64,000 bases of DNA, taken from assembly GCF_000720635.1 (NCBI RefSeq), contig NZ_JOCF01000022.1, positions 27,181-91,180 of the forward strand, written 5' to 3'. This document shows positions 1 through 10,392 of the stretch, piece after piece. The position numbers were made by a program, and so were the translations under genes. Every line of letters starts with the position of its first letter. The first letter of the stretch is position 1. Source of the stretch: Streptomyces sp. NRRL WC-3742 (lineage in GTDB: Bacteria > Actinomycetota > Actinomycetes > Streptomycetales > Streptomycetaceae). Below the pieces are notes generated by a model. The model saw nothing but the letters and a program-made list of their open reading frames with translations, was not told where the DNA came from and made no database searches.

Positions 1-339
1 GAAGGCGACCGCGAGAGCAGCGTGCTGGTGATCGGCGTGACCGGGAGCTTCCCGGACGCTCGGACGGAACTGGACAGGTACTTCGGCCGCCCGACCGCGC
101 CGGGCACGCCCAGCGCGACCGTACGCGAGCGCCAGGACTTCCCGGTCGGCCCGCTGGGAGGCGCACTCGAATGTGCGCTGCTCGCTGCGGACGCCGGCCT
201 CTGGAGTCCCGTCTGCGCCTGGGCGGACGGGACCACGGTCGGCATCGTCACCGACGAAACCGGCTCGGTCGAGCTGGCGGGCCTGGCCAAGCGCACCCTG
301 GTCATTCGCGCGGCCGTCGAGGTCAAGGCCGAGGGCTGA
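1..339 (+). CDS. Hypothetical protein, 5' end outside window
   Basis: The reading frame is open from the first base, so the gene very probably begins upstream; the first possible start inside the window is a GTG at 22. About 112 residues are visible, ending in TGA. The visible part is soluble, with no membrane segment or catalytic motif I recognise. It ends with a beta-rich stretch (GIVTDETGSVELAGLAK). It is convergent with the next gene, only 9 bp away. No function can be assigned. Confidence 0.7.
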   Translation, partial: EGDRESSVLVIGVTGSFPDARTELDRYFGRPTAPGTPSATVRERQDFPVGPLGGALECALLAADAGLWSPVCAWADGTTVGIVTDETGSVELAGLAKRTLVIRAAVEVKAEG

Positions 340-348
340 GGCCCGGGC

Positions 349-777
349 TCAGGCGATCCGGGTGGGGGTGCCCCGCAGGGTGTGGCCGGTCGTGGTGAGG
401 ACGGTGGCCAGGGTGCCGGGGTCGAGGGAGCGGGGGGTACGGAGGAAGAGCTCCTCCGTGCCGGGGTGCAGCGACAGCAGGGTGATCTCGTGGTCGGCCA
501 GGGTCGCCGGGGTGTGGGCGAGCGGCGCCGTGTGCACGCGCCACAGGGTGGTCGGGGGCGGGGCGTGCGGGGACCACCAGGTGTGCAGGAGGGCGACGGC
601 GACCAGGGCGACGGCCGAGGTGGCGAGGACAGCCGGGCCGTCCGGGCCGTGGGCGACGATCTTCGCCACCAGGTCGGCGGCGGTGACGGAGAGGAAGACC
701 GCGGCGAGCTCGACGGCGTCGCGGCGCCAGCGGCGGGCGCGGCGGAGAGAGGGCTTCGAGTGCTCCATGCCCTCCAC
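349..777 (-). CDS. Small two-TM membrane protein, hypothetical
   Basis: A 142-residue protein with a basic N-terminus (RRARRWRRD, about residues 12-20) followed by two hydrophobic segments (about 22-42 and 48-66) and a soluble tail of about 75 residues. The arrangement suggests an inner-membrane protein with a cytoplasmic N-terminus. The start could be the GTG at 777 or the ATG at 768; neither has a well-placed ribosome binding site. No family is recognised. It lies downstream of, and on the same strand as, the PLP decarboxylase. Confidence 0.6.
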   Translation of the reverse strand: MEGMEHSKPSLRRARRWRRDAVELAAVFLSVTAADLVAKIVAHGPDGPAVLATSAVALVAVALLHTWWSPHAPPPTTLWRVHTAPLAHTPATLADHEITLLSLHPGTEELFLRTPRSLDPGTLATVLTTTGHTLRGTPTRIA

Positions 778-845
778 CGTGCCGGACCGGTGTTTCCCGA
801 CCGCGTATCCGCCGTGACCTGATGGTTAAGGTCCCGTCGGACGTG

Positions 846-2264
846 TTACGGCCTCAGGTCGCGGGCGGCGGCCTTGACCTCGGCGAGCAGCAGGCGCAGG
901 TCCGCCTCCGTCGTCTCCGCGTTGAGGAGGCAGGCGCGCAGCATCTCCCGCTCGCCGAGGCGGGCGCCGGTGACGAACACCCTTCCGCGCCGCTGCACGG
1001 CGACGGGCAGGGCGCGGTTGAGGGCGTTCAGGTCGGACTCGTCGAGGTCGGCGGGGCGGTGGCGGAAGGCGACGATCGAGGTCTGAACCTCCGCCAGCAG
1101 CTCCAACTCCTCGTCTGCCTCGACGAGTTCGCCCAGGCGCCGGGCCAGCTCGGTGCAGCGGGCGATGTCCTGGGCCAGCCCGGTGCGGCCCTTGTGGGCG
1201 ATGGTGGCCCAGACCTTGAGGGCGCGGAAGGGGCGGGTCTGCTCGGTGCCGTACTCGGAGAACCAGCCGAGTTCGCCGGCCGCCTCGTCGCGCAGGTAGG
1301 AGGGGACGAGGCTGAAGGTGCCGCGCAGCTCCTCGGTGTCGCGCACCAGCGCGCAGCCGCAGTCGACGGGCACGCCCAGCCACTTGTGCGGGTCGAGGGC
1401 GAGGGAGTCCGCGCGCTCCAGGCCCTCGTAGCGGTGGGCGATGGCCGGGTCGAGCCGGCCGAAGGCGCCGTACGCGCCGTCCACGTGCAGCCACAGGCCC
1501 TGCTCGGCGCACAGGTCGGCGATCGGGCCGAAGGCGTCGACGGCGCCGGTGCCGACGGTGCCGGCCGAGGCGACGGCGAGGAAGGGCAGCAGTCCGGCGG
1601 CGCGGTCGCGCTCGACGGCCGCCCGAAGGTCGGCGGCGTCGACGAGGCCGTCCGGCCCGGTGGCGACGGTGCGCAGGTGGCGGCTGCCGAGGCCGAGGAG
1701 TTCGGCGGCCTTGCGGACGCAGGAGTGGGTCTCGCCGGTGACGTAGCCGACCAGCGGCGGCAGGGCCGCCAGGCCCTCCTCGCGCACGTCCACGCCCGCC
1801 CTGCGGGCGGCGCGGCCCCGGGCGGCGGCCAGGCAGACGATGGTCGCCATCGAGGTGCCGGAGGTGAGCAGCCCGCCGCCGGCCGGGTGCGGGAAGCCGA
1901 CGAGTTCGGCGATCCAGCGGACCACGGCCCGCTCGAGGTGGACGTCGGCGTGGTCGCCGCCGGCGGAGCTGGGGTTCATCGCGGCGGCGGCGAGGGTGGC
2001 GAGCACCCCGGCGGGGGCGGGGGCGGAGTTGACCCAGCCGAAGAAGCGCGGGTTGCCGTTGCCCATGGGGTACGGCAGGACGTCGCGCCCGATGGCGGCC
2101 AGCAGTTCGTCGAGCGGCCGCCCCTCGGCGGGCAGCGGGGCGTCCAGGAGGGCGGCGCGGGCGGCGCCGGCCATGGGCTGCCAGACGGGGCGGTCGGGCA
2201 GTTCGGCGAGGTAGTCGCTGACCAGGTCGGCGGCGGTGTGGGCGGCGGCGCGGAAGTCGGTCAT
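846..2264 (-). CDS. PLP-dependent group II decarboxylase (aromatic amino acid decarboxylase-like)
   Basis: A 472-residue protein of the group II (glutamate/DOPA/tyrosine decarboxylase) family, which removes the alpha-carboxylate of an amino acid using PLP. Visible signatures are GNGNPRFFGW near residue 69, TSGTSMA near 134, the histidine that stacks on PLP (H180 in TGETH), the aspartate contacting the pyridine nitrogen (D262 in HVDGAYG), and the Schiff-base lysine K294 in DPHKWLG. Length is normal. The substrate cannot be read from sequence; aromatic amino acids are the commonest for this subgroup. It is probably a single transcription unit. Confidence 0.9.
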   Translation of the reverse strand: MTDFRAAAHTAADLVSDYLAELPDRPVWQPMAGAARAALLDAPLPAEGRPLDELLAAIGRDVLPYPMGNGNPRFFGWVNSAPAPAGVLATLAAAAMNPSSAGGDHADVHLERAVVRWIAELVGFPHPAGGGLLTSGTSMATIVCLAAARGRAARRAGVDVREEGLAALPPLVGYVTGETHSCVRKAAELLGLGSRHLRTVATGPDGLVDAADLRAAVERDRAAGLLPFLAVASAGTVGTGAVDAFGPIADLCAEQGLWLHVDGAYGAFGRLDPAIAHRYEGLERADSLALDPHKWLGVPVDCGCALVRDTEELRGTFSLVPSYLRDEAAGELGWFSEYGTEQTRPFRALKVWATIAHKGRTGLAQDIARCTELARRLGELVEADEELELLAEVQTSIVAFRHRPADLDESDLNALNRALPVAVQRRGRVFVTGARLGEREMLRACLLNAETTEADLRLLLAEVKAAARDLRP

Positions 2265-2341
2265 GCGGTGGTGCTCCTGGGCGGACCGTGGGGGAGGCGC
2301 GGCATCCTCGGCGCACCCGGGTCCCGATGATCGTACGAAAA

Positions 2342-2367
2342 GGGCCCGCGCCGTGCGGCGCGGGCCC
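2342..2367 (-). terminator. Rho-independent terminator after the Cys-rich secreted protein gene
   Basis: A perfect 12-bp G+C stem with a 2-nt loop, followed on the minus strand by TTTTC. It sits just after the stop of the minus-strand gene at 2397, so it should end that transcript before the decarboxylase gene. Confidence 0.8.
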
Positions 2368-2396
2368 GTCAGGTGAGATCGAGCGAGGTCAGGGCG

Positions 2397-3512
2397 TCAG
2401 TCGAGGGAGGCGGAGAGGCCGCTCGCGGAGCGGCAGTAGCCCTGCATCTCCTTGTTGGTGATCTTGGCGCAGAGGCGGCCGGCCGCGCCGGCGTCGGTGT
2501 AGTTGACCGTGTAGTAGCTGACCAGGCCCTCGGCGCACGCCTTGCGCTGCCAGCCGTCGGCGGCGCTGGCGCACTGCTGGGAGGCCCAGTCCTCGCGGTC
2601 CAGGTTGTACTTCATCGTGCGCGAGCCGACGCCCCGGCTGCAGTCCTGGGCCCCGCCGCTCGCCTTGCCGTTGAGGCACCACTTGAGGGCGTCGGCGTAG
2701 ACCTCGGGGTGGTTCGGGTAGTCGTGCGAGGACAGGTAGAAGGTCGGCGCGTAGAAGAAGCACGCGGACTGGAACAGCGAGGGCTGGTCCTTGCACGGGT
2801 ACAGCGGGTCCTGGGCGAGCTTGTCGGCGGGCAGGTTGGCCTTGGCCTGCTCGTCCTCCTCGTCCGGGCCGAAGAGCTGCATGAACAGGCCCTCGGAGCA
2901 GCGGATCCTGTTCTGGTCGGTGGTGAACTTGTTGCACAGGTCGCGGGCCTTGGCCACGTCCTGCTTGGCGACGAACATCGTGCCGTGGCCGACGCCGTGG
3001 ATGCAGGGGCCGCTGTTCTTGGGGGCGCAGAGCTTGAGGAGGTCCACCTCGGGCTGGGTGGAGGCGTTGAGCATCTCCTCGACCGCGCCGTGCAGGTAGC
3101 CGGCCGCGCAGGTCTCGTGCGGGAAGGAGATGACCTTCTGGAAGTCGGCGTTGAACCGCTTGACCGCCGCGTGGCCGAGCTCGTGCGCGATCGGGTGGCA
3201 GAAGCGCACGGTGTACGGCTTCTCCTTGCTGATCTTGTCGAGATCGGCGAGGGCGACGCCCGGGTCGGTGGCGTCCATCTCGGCCATCAGCTTGTTGCGC
3301 AGCGTCGAGCGCGTCCACACCGCGGGGTCCCCGGTGGGGGTGGCGGCGGCGGTGGTGGCGGCCGGCTTGGCGCCCGCCGCCGGGCCCGCCGGGGCCGAGG
3401 CGGCGTTCGTCGCGGCGGTCGCCGCGGGCGACCAGTCGGTGACGGCCACCGAGCCGAGGCCCAGGACGCCCAGGAGCAGGGCGGTGACGATCGCGAAGAC
3501 TCGCGGCTGCAT
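2397..3512 (-). CDS. Secreted Cys/His-rich protein with HELGH motif
   Basis: A 371-residue protein starting with a signal peptide or anchor (MQPRVFAIVTALLLGVLGLG) and a long Ala/Pro/Thr linker to about residue 65. The mature part has many cysteines and repeated Cys-x-x-x-x-x-HG units: CHPIAHELGH at 105-114, CAAGYLHG at 135-142 and CIHGVGHG at 160-167. HELGH fits the HExxH pattern of zinc metallopeptidases, but the repeated Cys/His units also suggest a disulfide-rich or metal-binding exported protein. An upstream start at 3560 would put extra residues before the signal; the ATG at 3512 has a GGGGGA site and is preferred. Family not recognised. Confidence 0.75.
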   Translation of the reverse strand: MQPRVFAIVTALLLGVLGLGSVAVTDWSPAATAATNAASAPAGPAAGAKPAATTAAATPTGDPAVWTRSTLRNKLMAEMDATDPGVALADLDKISKEKPYTVRFCHPIAHELGHAAVKRFNADFQKVISFPHETCAAGYLHGAVEEMLNASTQPEVDLLKLCAPKNSGPCIHGVGHGTMFVAKQDVAKARDLCNKFTTDQNRIRCSEGLFMQLFGPDEEDEQAKANLPADKLAQDPLYPCKDQPSLFQSACFFYAPTFYLSSHDYPNHPEVYADALKWCLNGKASGGAQDCSRGVGSRTMKYNLDREDWASQQCASAADGWQRKACAEGLVSYYTVNYTDAGAAGRLCAKITNKEMQGYCRSASGLSASLD

Positions 3513-3708
3513 GGCGGGAATCCCCCGGCGGATCGAGACGGATGGTTGTGCCGACCCCATCCTGACGGGCGGGGACGCGGGAACCCGCTTTTTCGCCCGC
3601 CATTCGGACGGTGTCGGCGACGCTACCGCACCCTGCGACGCCCCCCGGGGGCGGGTCGGTTCCCGATGATCACCCGGACGGCGCAGCCTCCCGCTCCGGA
3701 GGAGGCCG

Positions 3709-3773
3709 CGACTACTTCCGTAGTGCCACTACTTCCGTAGTGCGACTGCGGAGGACTACGGAAGTAGTGGCAC
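3709..3773. repeat. Inverted/direct repeat with ACTAC...GTAGT motifs
   Basis: Two direct copies of ACTACTTCCGTAGT are followed by the inverted form ACTACGGAAGTAGT. A perfect 19-bp stem (3723-3741 with 3755-3773) encloses a 13-nt loop. It lies just beyond the stop of asnB (minus strand) and may act as its terminator. A related hairpin with the same GTAGTGGCACTAC core occurs after ftsH. Confidence 0.8.
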
Positions 3774-3796
3774 CCCGCCGCCGGAAGGGCCGGCGC

Positions 3797-5656
3797 TCAG
3801 AGCTCCAGCGTCACCCGGTAGTCCGTCAGCCAGGCGTCCAGGTCGAGCGCGAGGTCCGCGGCCAGCCGCACGGTGTGCGGGTCGGTGTCCGGGGCGAGCG
3901 CGTCGGCCAGGCGGCGACGGTCGAGCAGGTCGAGCGCGGGGGACTCCTGCCGGGCGGCGAGCCTGGCCAGCTCGGCGCGCAGCACCACCGGGTAGTTCGG
4001 GTCGGCGCTGACCGGGTACGGGCTCTTGACCCGGTCGGCGATCTCGTCGGGCAGCACGTCGCGCACGGCGGCCCGCAGCAGGCTCTTCTCCCGTCCGTCG
4101 AAGGACTTCATCGCCCAGGGCGTGTTGAACACGTACTGCACCAGCCGGTGGTCGCAGAAGGGCACCCGCACCTCCAGGCCGTTGGCCATGCTCATCCGGT
4201 CCTTGCGGTCGAGCAGGATACAGACGAAGCGCGTCAGGTTGAGGTACGAGATCTCGCGCATCCGCCGCTCCAGCGGGTCCGCGTGCTCCAGGTGCGGGAC
4301 TTCGGCGAGCGCCTCGCGGTAGCGGGCCCTGCGGTAGCCGTCCAGGTCGAGCTTGGCGAGGAGGCCGTCGTCGAGGAGCCGTTCGCGCGGCGCCGAACCG
4401 GGGCCGGCGATCCGGCTGAGGTCCAGCGTCCAGGGGAAGGTGTCGGCGGCGATCGCCTCGGGGTCGTGGAACCAGCGGTAGCCGCCGAACAGCTCGTCCG
4501 CGGACTCGCCGGACAGGGCGACCGTGGAGCGCTCACGCACGCCCTTGAAGAGCAGCAGCAGCGAGATGTCCATGTCGCCGACCCCGGCGGGAAGGTCCCG
4601 GGCGCGCAGCACGGTGGCGCGATGGGACTGGTCGGACAGCTCGGCGGCGTCCAGCTCCACCACGTGGTGGTCGGCGCCGACGTGCTGGGCGAGCATTCTC
4701 GCGTACGGCCCGTCCTGGGTCTGGCGCACCGCGTCGGCGTGGAAGTGGGCGCCCTGGCCGGCGAAGTCCACGGCGAAGGAGCGCACAGGACCGGCCCCGG
4801 CGGCGCCCAGCGTGCGGGCGGCCAGGGCGGTCACGGCGCTGGAGTCCAGCCCGCCGGAGAGCAGGGAGCACAGCGGCACGTCCGCGTCCAGCTGGCGGTG
4901 GACGATGTCCTCCAGCAGCGCCCGGACGGTGGCGATGGTGTTCTCCAGCGAGTCGGCGTGCTCGCGCGCCTCCAGCGCCCAGTAGCGGCGCACGGAGACG
5001 CCCGAGCGGCGCACGCGCACGACGTGCCCGGGCCGGACCTCGTGGATGCCCCGGTAGGGGGTGAGGCCGGGCGTACGGGCGTGGGCGAGCAGTTCGCGCA
5101 GCCCGTCCAGGTCGACGACCCGGCGTACCGAGGGGTGCGCCAGGATCGCCTTGACCTCGGAGCCGAACAGCACCCCGTCCGGGGTGGGGTGGTAGTACAG
5201 CGGCTTGACGCCCATCCGGTCGCGGACCAGCAGCAGTTCCTCGCGCCGGGCGTCCCAGATCGCGAAGGCGAACATGCCGTTGAGCCGCTCGGCCAGGCCC
5301 TCGCCCCACTCCAGGTAGGCGTGGAGCACGACCTCGGTGTCGCTGCGGGTGCGGAAGCGGTGCCCGGCCGCCTCCAGTTCCGCGCGCAGCTCGCGGTGGT
5401 TGTAGACCTCGCCGCTGTAGGTGAGCGCGGCCAGCGTCCGGCCGTCGTGCTCGACCGTCATCGGCTGGACGCCGCCCTCGATGTCGATCACCGCGAGGCG
5501 GCGGTGGCCGAGGACGGCGTGCGTCTCGAGGTGGACGCCCCCGGCGTCCGGTCCCCGGCAGGTCTGGGTGGCCGTCATCGCGTCCAGCACGGCCCGGTCG
5601 CTCTGTTCCGCGGCGAGGTCGCGCTCGAAGGCGACCCATCCGGTGATCCCGCACAT
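3797..5656 (-). CDS. asnB: Asparagine synthetase, glutamine-hydrolysing
   Basis: A 619-residue class II asparagine synthetase converting aspartate, glutamine and ATP to asparagine. The ATG at 5656 is chosen because it gives Met-Cys-Gly-Ile, where the processed Cys2 is the glutaminase nucleophile, and it has a GGAGG site 7 nt upstream; the ATG two codons earlier is too close to that site. The N-terminal Ntn glutaminase domain covers about residues 1-190 and the ATP-pyrophosphatase domain follows, with SGGLDSS. Streptomycetes often have several paralogues, some in natural-product clusters; no such cluster is evident here, so a housekeeping or nitrogen-storage role is likely. Confidence 0.95.
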   Translation of the reverse strand: MCGITGWVAFERDLAAEQSDRAVLDAMTATQTCRGPDAGGVHLETHAVLGHRRLAVIDIEGGVQPMTVEHDGRTLAALTYSGEVYNHRELRAELEAAGHRFRTRSDTEVVLHAYLEWGEGLAERLNGMFAFAIWDARREELLLVRDRMGVKPLYYHPTPDGVLFGSEVKAILAHPSVRRVVDLDGLRELLAHARTPGLTPYRGIHEVRPGHVVRVRRSGVSVRRYWALEAREHADSLENTIATVRALLEDIVHRQLDADVPLCSLLSGGLDSSAVTALAARTLGAAGAGPVRSFAVDFAGQGAHFHADAVRQTQDGPYARMLAQHVGADHHVVELDAAELSDQSHRATVLRARDLPAGVGDMDISLLLLFKGVRERSTVALSGESADELFGGYRWFHDPEAIAADTFPWTLDLSRIAGPGSAPRERLLDDGLLAKLDLDGYRRARYREALAEVPHLEHADPLERRMREISYLNLTRFVCILLDRKDRMSMANGLEVRVPFCDHRLVQYVFNTPWAMKSFDGREKSLLRAAVRDVLPDEIADRVKSPYPVSADPNYPVVLRAELARLAARQESPALDLLDRRRLADALAPDTDPHTVRLAADLALDLDAWLTDYRVTLEL

Positions 5657-5810
5657 CAGCAAGCCTCCGGTCTTCCGCTTCGTGTTCAGAGCATCACGCT
5701 ACGTTTCGAACGGGCGCCGCTTCAAGGGTCCGGGCGAAGGCGATGACCGGGCGGTAGGGGAGTGGCGCAAGGGGTGGGTACGTGCGGAGCGAGGGGAAAC
5801 GCGTGAACAC

Positions 5811-5826
5811 TGCCCGATATCGGGCA
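5811..5826. promoter_or_regulatory. 16-bp perfect palindrome, probable operator
   Basis: TGCCCGATATCGGGCA is a perfect dyad lying 7 bp upstream of the -35 element of the gene at 5871, in the divergent region between it and asnB. It is placed to bind a dimeric regulator controlling one or both genes. The regulator is unknown. Confidence 0.55.
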
Positions 5827-5832
5827 GGATCA

Positions 5833-5862
5833 TTGGCTTTCCGGGCGATCGCGGCCTAGAGT
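5833..5862 (+). promoter_or_regulatory. Promoter of the 91-aa gene, probably leaderless
   Basis: TTGGCT (5833-5838), an 18-bp spacer and TAGAGT (5857-5862) make a good sigma-70/HrdB-type promoter. The GTG start at 5871 is only 8 nt past the -10, which predicts a leaderless mRNA. Confidence 0.6.
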
Positions 5863-5870
5863 CCACACTC

Positions 5871-6146
5871 GTGTCCAGCTCGCCCCACCCTCACGAAGAC
5901 CTCCTCGCCCACCTCACCCGGACCAGCCCCCTCGGGCCCCGGGAGGCGGCGCGGGTCGTGGCGGAGGTGCTGGCGTACTTCTCCGAGACCACCGAGGAGT
6001 ACGTGCGCCGCCGCCACGGCGAGCTGCAGGCACGCGGCCTGACGAACGAGCGGATCTTCGCCCGGCTCGCCGAGGAACTGCCCGCCCGCCGCGTCGCGGC
6101 GCCGCAGCTCTCGGCGCGCCAGCTGCGCCGCATCGTCTACGGCTGA
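5871..6146 (+). CDS. Small helical protein upstream of glmS, hypothetical
   Basis: A 91-residue protein, mostly predicted helix, with a basic C-terminal half (YVRRRHGELQARGLTNERIF, then a tail ending RQLRRIVYG). GTG at 5871 is chosen because coding-like sequence begins there and it follows directly after a promoter; longer versions run through the asnB promoter. It lies 100 bp upstream of glmS on the same strand and may be co-transcribed with it. The N-terminal pattern suggests a small nucleic-acid or protein-binding domain, but I do not recognise the family. Confidence 0.7.
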   Translation: MSSSPHPHEDLLAHLTRTSPLGPREAARVVAEVLAYFSETTEEYVRRRHGELQARGLTNERIFARLAEELPARRVAAPQLSARQLRRIVYG

Positions 6147-6170
6147 GCACCGAACCGAAGTCTTTCCCAC

Positions 6171-6233
6171 GCCGAACGCCCAACGCGCAACGCCGAACGC
6201 CGAACGCCGAACAAACGTCGAAGAAACGTCGAA
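6171..6233 (+). repeat. Short tandem repeats in the glmS leader
   Basis: Degenerate 8-bp units (CGAACGCC-like, about five copies) followed by two 11-bp units AAACGTCGAAG occupy the gap before the glmS ribosome binding site (GAGGAG). They look like slippage-generated sequence. No glmS ribozyme-like structure was identified. Confidence 0.5.
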
Positions 6234-6246
6234 GAGGAGCCCGCGC

Positions 6247-8073
<1,827 letters not shown>

Positions 8074-8111
8074 CCCCGTCCTGAGACCCCGTCCCTGAGA
8101 CCCCCGTCCGG

Positions 8112-8137
8112 AGGCCCCCGCCCTCGGGCGGGGGCCT
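8112..8137. terminator. Bidirectional terminator between glmS and glsA
   Basis: A 12-bp stem of AGGCCCCCGCCC and its complement with a minimal loop lies between the convergent stops of glmS (8073) and glsA (8145). It is well placed to end both transcripts. Confidence 0.8.
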
Positions 8138-8144
8138 ATCGGCG

Positions 8145-9074
8145 TCAGAACACCGAGTAGCCGGAGAGCGTCGTCAGCGAGTCCAGCGCGGCGACCGCGG
8201 CCACCGAGTTGCCGGCCCGGTCCAGCCGCGGGCCCCAGGCGCACACCGCCGCCCGGCCCGGGATTATCGCCAGGATGCCGCCGCCCACCCCGCTCTTGCC
8301 GGGCAGCCCGACCCGGTAGGCGAACTCGCCCGCCGCGTCGTAGGTGCCGCAGGTCAGCAGCACGGAGTTGACGCGCTTCGCCTCGCTGCGCGTCATCAGC
8401 CGGCTGCCGTCCGTCCGGACGCCGTAGCGGGCCAGGAACGAGCCGGCCAGCACCAGGTCCCGGCAGCTGGTGGCGATGGCGCAGTGCGCGTAGTAGTGCT
8501 CCAGCACGTCCTCGACGGGGTTGCGCAGGTTGTCGTGGCTGGCGATGAAGTGCGCGAGCGCCGCGTTGCGGTGGCCGTGCGCGGCCTCGGAGGCGGCGAC
8601 CGCCGCGTCGGTGTCCAGCTGGTCGTTGCCGGACTCCCGGCGCAGGAACTCCCGTACGGCCCCGGCCGCGTCGCCCGTCAGGCTCAGCAGACGGTCGGTC
8701 ACCACCAGGGCGCCCGCGTTGATGAACGGGTTGCGCGGGATGCCGTGCTCGCTCTCCAGCTGCACCAGGGAGTTGAACGGGTTGCCGGAGGGCTCGCGGC
8801 CCACGCCCCGCCAGAGCTCGTCGCCGCCGTGGGAGAGGGCGAGCGCGAGGGTGAACAGCTTGGAGATGCTCTGGACGGAGAACGGGCGCCGCCAGTCGCC
8901 GACGCCGTACAGCTCGCCGTCGACCGTCGCGACGGCCATGCCGAAGGACTCCGGGTCGGCCTCGGCCAGGGCCGGGATGTAGTCGGCGACGCGGCCCTGG
9001 CCGGCGGTCGCCCGCGCGGCCGCCTCGGCGGCCTCCAGCAGGCGCGGGAAGTCCAGGGTGTGTGCCGCGTCCAA
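8145..9074 (-). CDS. glsA: Glutaminase
   Basis: A 309-residue serine-dependent glutaminase (beta-lactamase-like fold) that hydrolyses glutamine to glutamate and ammonia. The catalytic Ser-x-x-Lys is in FSVQSISKLF; NPFINAGAL, the Tyr of LEHYYAHCAI and the GKSGVGGGI segment are also family hallmarks. I chose a TTG start at 9074, which has a GAGGAGG site 4 nt upstream and gives the usual family length; the open frame continues upstream but that part is low-complexity and unlike glutaminases. The terminal SGYSVF is the normal C-terminus. Confidence 0.92.
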   Translation of the reverse strand: MDAAHTLDFPRLLEAAEAAARATAGQGRVADYIPALAEADPESFGMAVATVDGELYGVGDWRRPFSVQSISKLFTLALALSHGGDELWRGVGREPSGNPFNSLVQLESEHGIPRNPFINAGALVVTDRLLSLTGDAAGAVREFLRRESGNDQLDTDAAVAASEAAHGHRNAALAHFIASHDNLRNPVEDVLEHYYAHCAIATSCRDLVLAGSFLARYGVRTDGSRLMTRSEAKRVNSVLLTCGTYDAAGEFAYRVGLPGKSGVGGGILAIIPGRAAVCAWGPRLDRAGNSVAAVAALDSLTTLSGYSVF

Positions 9075-9190
9075 CGGTCCTCCTCGAATTCGGTGTCCGG
9101 TCCGTGTGCCCGGTCGGGTGTGTCCGGCCAGGTGTGTCCGGTCCGAGAGGATTATGCCGTCCGCGCTGGTCAGCGGCGTGGGTGCCCGGG

Positions 9191-9880
9191 CTACGGCGCG
9201 CTGGTCGGGGCCTGGACGGGCGGACCGGTCAGCAGGGAGCCGGTCTCGGAGTAGGGCCAGCCGTTGGGGACGCAGCCGTGCAGGCCCTTGATCTGCTGCA
9301 TCATCACCGGCGCGGGGGCGCCCGGGCCCGGGCACTCCACGTGGCCGTTGCCGAGGACGTGGCCGACCTCGTGGTTGATCGCCAGGGCGTGGTACAGCTC
9401 CGGCCTGCCGGCGTAGAACTCCGACAGCTCCGTCCAGCGCTTGAGGTTGATCACCACCTGCTTGTTCACCCCGCAGTTCACCCAGCCGCCGGTGTCCAGG
9501 CCGTACTGGCCGCAGATGCGGTCGGTGGACTTCGGGGTCGCCAGGTAGACGGTGAAGTCCACGGGGTCGGCGGCCACCCGCTGGAAGGACACCTGGCCGT
9601 CCGCCGCCCAGCCCTGCCGGACGTTGCCGAGGACGGCGTCCACCTCAGCGGCGAACTGCTCGGGGCGCTCGGCGATGCCGTTCTCCACCCGCACCTTGTA
9701 GCGGTAGAGGTGCTCGCCGGTGCCGACCCGGGCGGTGCCGCCCGGGGCCGTGGTGAAGGCGAGCTCGGCCGGCTTCTTCGGCTGCCAGGGGTGCCACCAC
9801 AGCAGGGCGGCGGTGGCCGCGGTGATGACGAGGAGGGCGACGAGGGCGAGTTGGGCGCGCCTGGGTATGACGCCCTTCAT
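9191..9880 (-). CDS. DUF3152-type membrane-anchored zinc metalloprotease-like protein
   Basis: A 229-residue protein with a basic N-terminus, one hydrophobic segment (QLALVALLVITAATAALLWW, about residues 11-30) and an extracytoplasmic domain. NHEVGHVLGNGH fits HExxHxxGxxH, the zinc site of metzincin-like peptidases, and the surrounding sequence matches the DUF3152 family of actinobacteria. Cysteines in ICGQYG, VNCGV, VECPG and HGCVP may form disulfides. The ATG at 9880 places the membrane segment near the start; a longer form to 9964 is possible. Substrate unknown. Confidence 0.85.
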   Translation of the reverse strand: MKGVIPRRAQLALVALLVITAATAALLWWHPWQPKKPAELAFTTAPGGTARVGTGEHLYRYKVRVENGIAERPEQFAAEVDAVLGNVRQGWAADGQVSFQRVAADPVDFTVYLATPKSTDRICGQYGLDTGGWVNCGVNKQVVINLKRWTELSEFYAGRPELYHALAINHEVGHVLGNGHVECPGPGAPAPVMMQQIKGLHGCVPNGWPYSETGSLLTGPPVQAPTSAP

Positions 9881-10155
9881 CGGGGAAAAGCCATTCTCGG
9901 TGCTCCTGTCCGTTCGTGTGTGGTCTACACGGGACACAACGGTCAGGAGGGGCGGGGCGTTCAATTACGGTCGATATCCGGTCATGCGTCGGGCGTCGGA
10001 CGGCGGGCCCCGGTGGTTCCCGGAACCACTCGAAGGTGCCACCCGTGCGGCGTGTCCCTCGGATCGGGCGCCGGAATCCGGTCTCGTGGTGCCCGCCGGC
10101 CCGCCCGTTCACGGGCCGGCGTCCCACGTCGCACCACCGCATCGGAGGCACCGTC
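9881..10155. promoter_or_regulatory. Divergent gap between DUF3152 and metallochaperone genes
   Basis: 275 bp without a gene. It should hold the promoters of both neighbours. I see a 7-bp-arm dyad GTGGTTC-CCG-GAACCAC at 10013-10029. No CsoR-type copper operator was recognised. Confidence 0.4.
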
Positions 10156-10374
10156 ATGTCCGTCACCACCACTGTCCTCGCGGTCGAGGGCATGAGCTGC
10201 GGCCACTGCGAGAAGACCGTCAGCACGGGCCTGTCCGCCCTCCCGGGCGTCACCGGCGTCACCGCGGACGCGCCGAGCGGACGGGTCACCGTCGCCTCGG
10301 CGCGTCCGCTGGACGACGCGGTGCTCCGGGGGGTGGTGGACGGCGCCGGGTTCACCTTCGTCGGGCGGATCTGA
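10156..10374 (+). CDS. Heavy-metal-associated (CopZ-like) metallochaperone
   Basis: A 72-residue single HMA domain. The metal-binding motif GMSCGHC is at about residues 12-18, and the ferredoxin-like pattern of the family continues to the end (VDGAGFTFVG). Such proteins carry Cu(I) to P-type ATPases or regulators. GGAGG lies 7 nt upstream of the ATG. No copper ATPase gene is adjacent, so the partner must be elsewhere. The metal is inferred to be copper from the motif only. Confidence 0.92.
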   Translation: MSVTTTVLAVEGMSCGHCEKTVSTGLSALPGVTGVTADAPSGRVTVASARPLDDAVLRGVVDGAGFTFVGRI

Positions 10375-10392
10375 GGAACCCGGCGGCCGGGG

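Noticed and set aside
822..2330. 502-codon plus-strand open frame
   Set aside because: Antisense shadow of the PLP decarboxylase, produced by G+C-rich third positions.
6147..6246. glmS ribozyme in the glmS leader
   Set aside because: The leader consists of short tandem repeats and shows no conserved ribozyme core; glmS ribozymes are typical of Firmicutes.
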